Below are positions 6,242-6,744 of a stretch of 6,744 bases of DNA, one piece after another. The notes below the pieces were generated by a model. The model made no database searches and was not told the DNA's origin. It saw nothing but the letters and a program-made list of their open reading frames with translations. Origin of the DNA: Chloroflexota bacterium (GTDB lineage: Bacteria > Chloroflexota > Dormibacteria > Aeolococcales > Aeolococcaceae). Made by a program: the position numbers and the translations under genes. The stretch spans positions 1 through 6,744 of the forward strand of contig JAQBPI010000139.1 of NCBI GenBank assembly GCA_028287605.1, read 5' to 3'. The number at the start of each line of letters is the position of its first letter. Position 1 is the first letter of the stretch.

Positions 6242-6347
6242 TGTCGGCACCCACTGACAAGGCAAACTCTCCGCGAGGAGGGGACGCAAAGCCACGGGTC
6301 TCACGCAGATAGCCGGGTTACCAAGGGTCCGCCAAAGGAGGCCGACA
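6242..6347 (+). promoter_or_regulatory. Class I c-di-GMP riboswitch (GEMM-I), second copy
   Basis: It has the same architecture as the first copy. GGCAAA (6261-6266) is followed by a 6-bp stem with a GCGA tetraloop (6267-6282), the invariant GACGCAAAGCC (6283-6293), a second stem region, and AGCCGGGTTACCAAGG (6311-6326). The ligand-contacting G, A and C expected for c-di-GMP are kept. ACCC (6249-6252) pairs with GGGT (6325-6328), and an outer 7-bp stem TGTCGGC (6242-6248) with GCCGACA (6341-6347) encloses the whole element. Between the inner and outer 3' strands lies AAAGGAGG (6334-6341), a strong Shine-Dalgarno sequence without a start codon at usable distance. The element precedes a leader ORF and a response-regulator gene. 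Confidence 0.93.
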
Positions 6348-6362
6348 GCACGGAGCGCTGCC

Positions 6363-6440
6363 ATGCCTGCCGAGGTCTTCCTCTCGCCGCCTGCGCCGGT
6401 GCCTTACCAATGTGCCAAGCCAGTGGCAGAGAGACCATGA
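6363..6440 (+). CDS. 25-codon leader ORF coupled to the response regulator
   Basis: ATG 6363 opens a 25-codon frame ending at TGA 6438-6440, with GGAG at 6352-6355 and 7-nt spacing, a better ribosome binding site than that of the downstream gene. Its stop overlaps the next start as ATGA (6437-6440), the classical arrangement for translational coupling. The peptide begins MPAEVFLSPP, is proline-rich and matches nothing I recognise. It may be a translated leader that passes riboswitch control to the response regulator. The GGAG sits in the loop of a small CAGC/GCTG hairpin (6346-6360), and that hairpin's left arm overlaps the outer riboswitch stem, so the two folds exclude each other. Confidence 0.4.
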   Translation: MPAEVFLSPPAPVPYQCAKPVAERP

Positions 6441-6744
6441 CCCGGACGGACATCACCACCGCCAGAAGCGGCTCGGAGAATCCTGTCGGACACGAGATGG
6501 CCTATTCCGCACCCCCAGCCGACGCCAGGATCCTCCTTATCGACGATGACCCGGCGATGGCGACCATGCTCACCCTGCTGGGTTGCGAGCTCTCCTATAC
6601 AGTCGACGTGGCTACCGACGGGGTCCAGGGGCTGCACATGGCCAGGGAGGCTGATGTCGACCTCATCGTCCTCGGTCTCGAGATCGGTGCCGACGACTAC
6701 GTGATCAAGCCTTTCGAGGTGTGCGAGTTGTCGGCTCGCATCGG
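6437..6744 (+). CDS. Response regulator with internally deleted receiver domain, 3' partial
   Basis: The frame is open from ATG 6437 to the window edge. About 29 flexible N-terminal residues precede a receiver-like sequence: ARILLIDDDPAM (30-41, with the acidic D36-D37-D38 cluster), a normal alpha1-beta2-alpha2 stretch, DLIVL (75-79), then directly GLEIGADDYVIKPF (80-93). In OmpR/PhoB-type receivers about 40 residues separate these last two blocks. They hold the phosphoacceptor Asp, the conserved Thr/Ser and beta4. All are missing here without frame disruption, while the conserved Lys (K91, KPF) remains. The protein therefore should not be phosphorylated conventionally. GADDYxxKPF suggests descent from the OmpR/PhoB family, but the output domain lies outside the window. 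An alternative start is ATG 6497, with GGA 6 nt upstream. The upstream riboswitch implies c-di-GMP control of synthesis. The deletion could also be an assembly error. Confidence 0.8.
   Translation, partial: MTRTDITTARSGSENPVGHEMAYSAPPADARILLIDDDPAMATMLTLLGCELSYTVDVATDGVQGLHMAREADVDLIVLGLEIGADDYVIKPFEVCELSARI

Noticed and set aside
5819..6364. 181-codon minus-strand frame across the intergenic region
   Set aside because: It runs antisense through riboswitch 2, has arginine-rich composition typical of GC-rich shadow frames, and no recognisable domain.

Overview
The window is high-GC DNA with GC-rich codon use and long spurious reading frames on both strands. It carries a Gram-positive cell-surface system of the WxL type together with c-di-GMP signalling genes. 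This points to a high-GC Gram-positive bacterium (Actinomycetota, possibly a Thermoleophilia/Solirubrobacterales-like lineage). The phylum is inference from composition and gene content, and no genus can be named.

Layout. (1) Bases 1 to about 560, plus strand: the C-terminal part of a PLP-dependent threonine/serine dehydratase-like enzyme. Its frame has no stop where the family normally ends and runs on to 1310, antisense to the next gene. (2) 597-3275, minus strand: a large intact signalling protein, PAS-PAS-GGDEF-EAL-GAF, with all key diguanylate cyclase and phosphodiesterase residues. (3) 3276-3821: a divergent intergenic region with 21-bp tandem repeats carrying a palindrome, followed by a clear class I c-di-GMP riboswitch (GEMM-I) reading rightwards. 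(4) 3822-5653, plus strand: a two-gene operon. The first gene encodes a secreted WxL-like surface protein. After a strong GC hairpin, the second encodes a membrane-anchored WxL-interacting protein (DUF916/DUF3324-like) with an unusual cytoplasmic Cys-rich, zinc-finger-like tail. (5) 5654-6241: non-coding DNA with hairpins, a 13-bp direct repeat and a perfect FNR/CRP-type palindrome. (6) 6242-6347: a second GEMM-I riboswitch. (7) A 25-codon leader ORF whose stop overlaps (ATGA) the start of a response-regulator gene that runs off the right edge. Its receiver domain lacks about 40 residues, including the phosphoacceptor Asp.

How the parts fit. A bifunctional c-di-GMP synthase/hydrolase lies next to two independent c-di-GMP-sensing RNAs. 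One stands before a cell-surface protein pair and the other before an atypical response regulator. The simplest reading is a local c-di-GMP circuit that sets production of a WxL-type surface layer or adhesin and of a regulator. The WxL-interacting protein could also report surface state inward through its cytosolic metal-binding-like tail. The pathway links are inference; the riboswitch cores, catalytic motifs, operon order and receiver deletion are read directly from the sequence.
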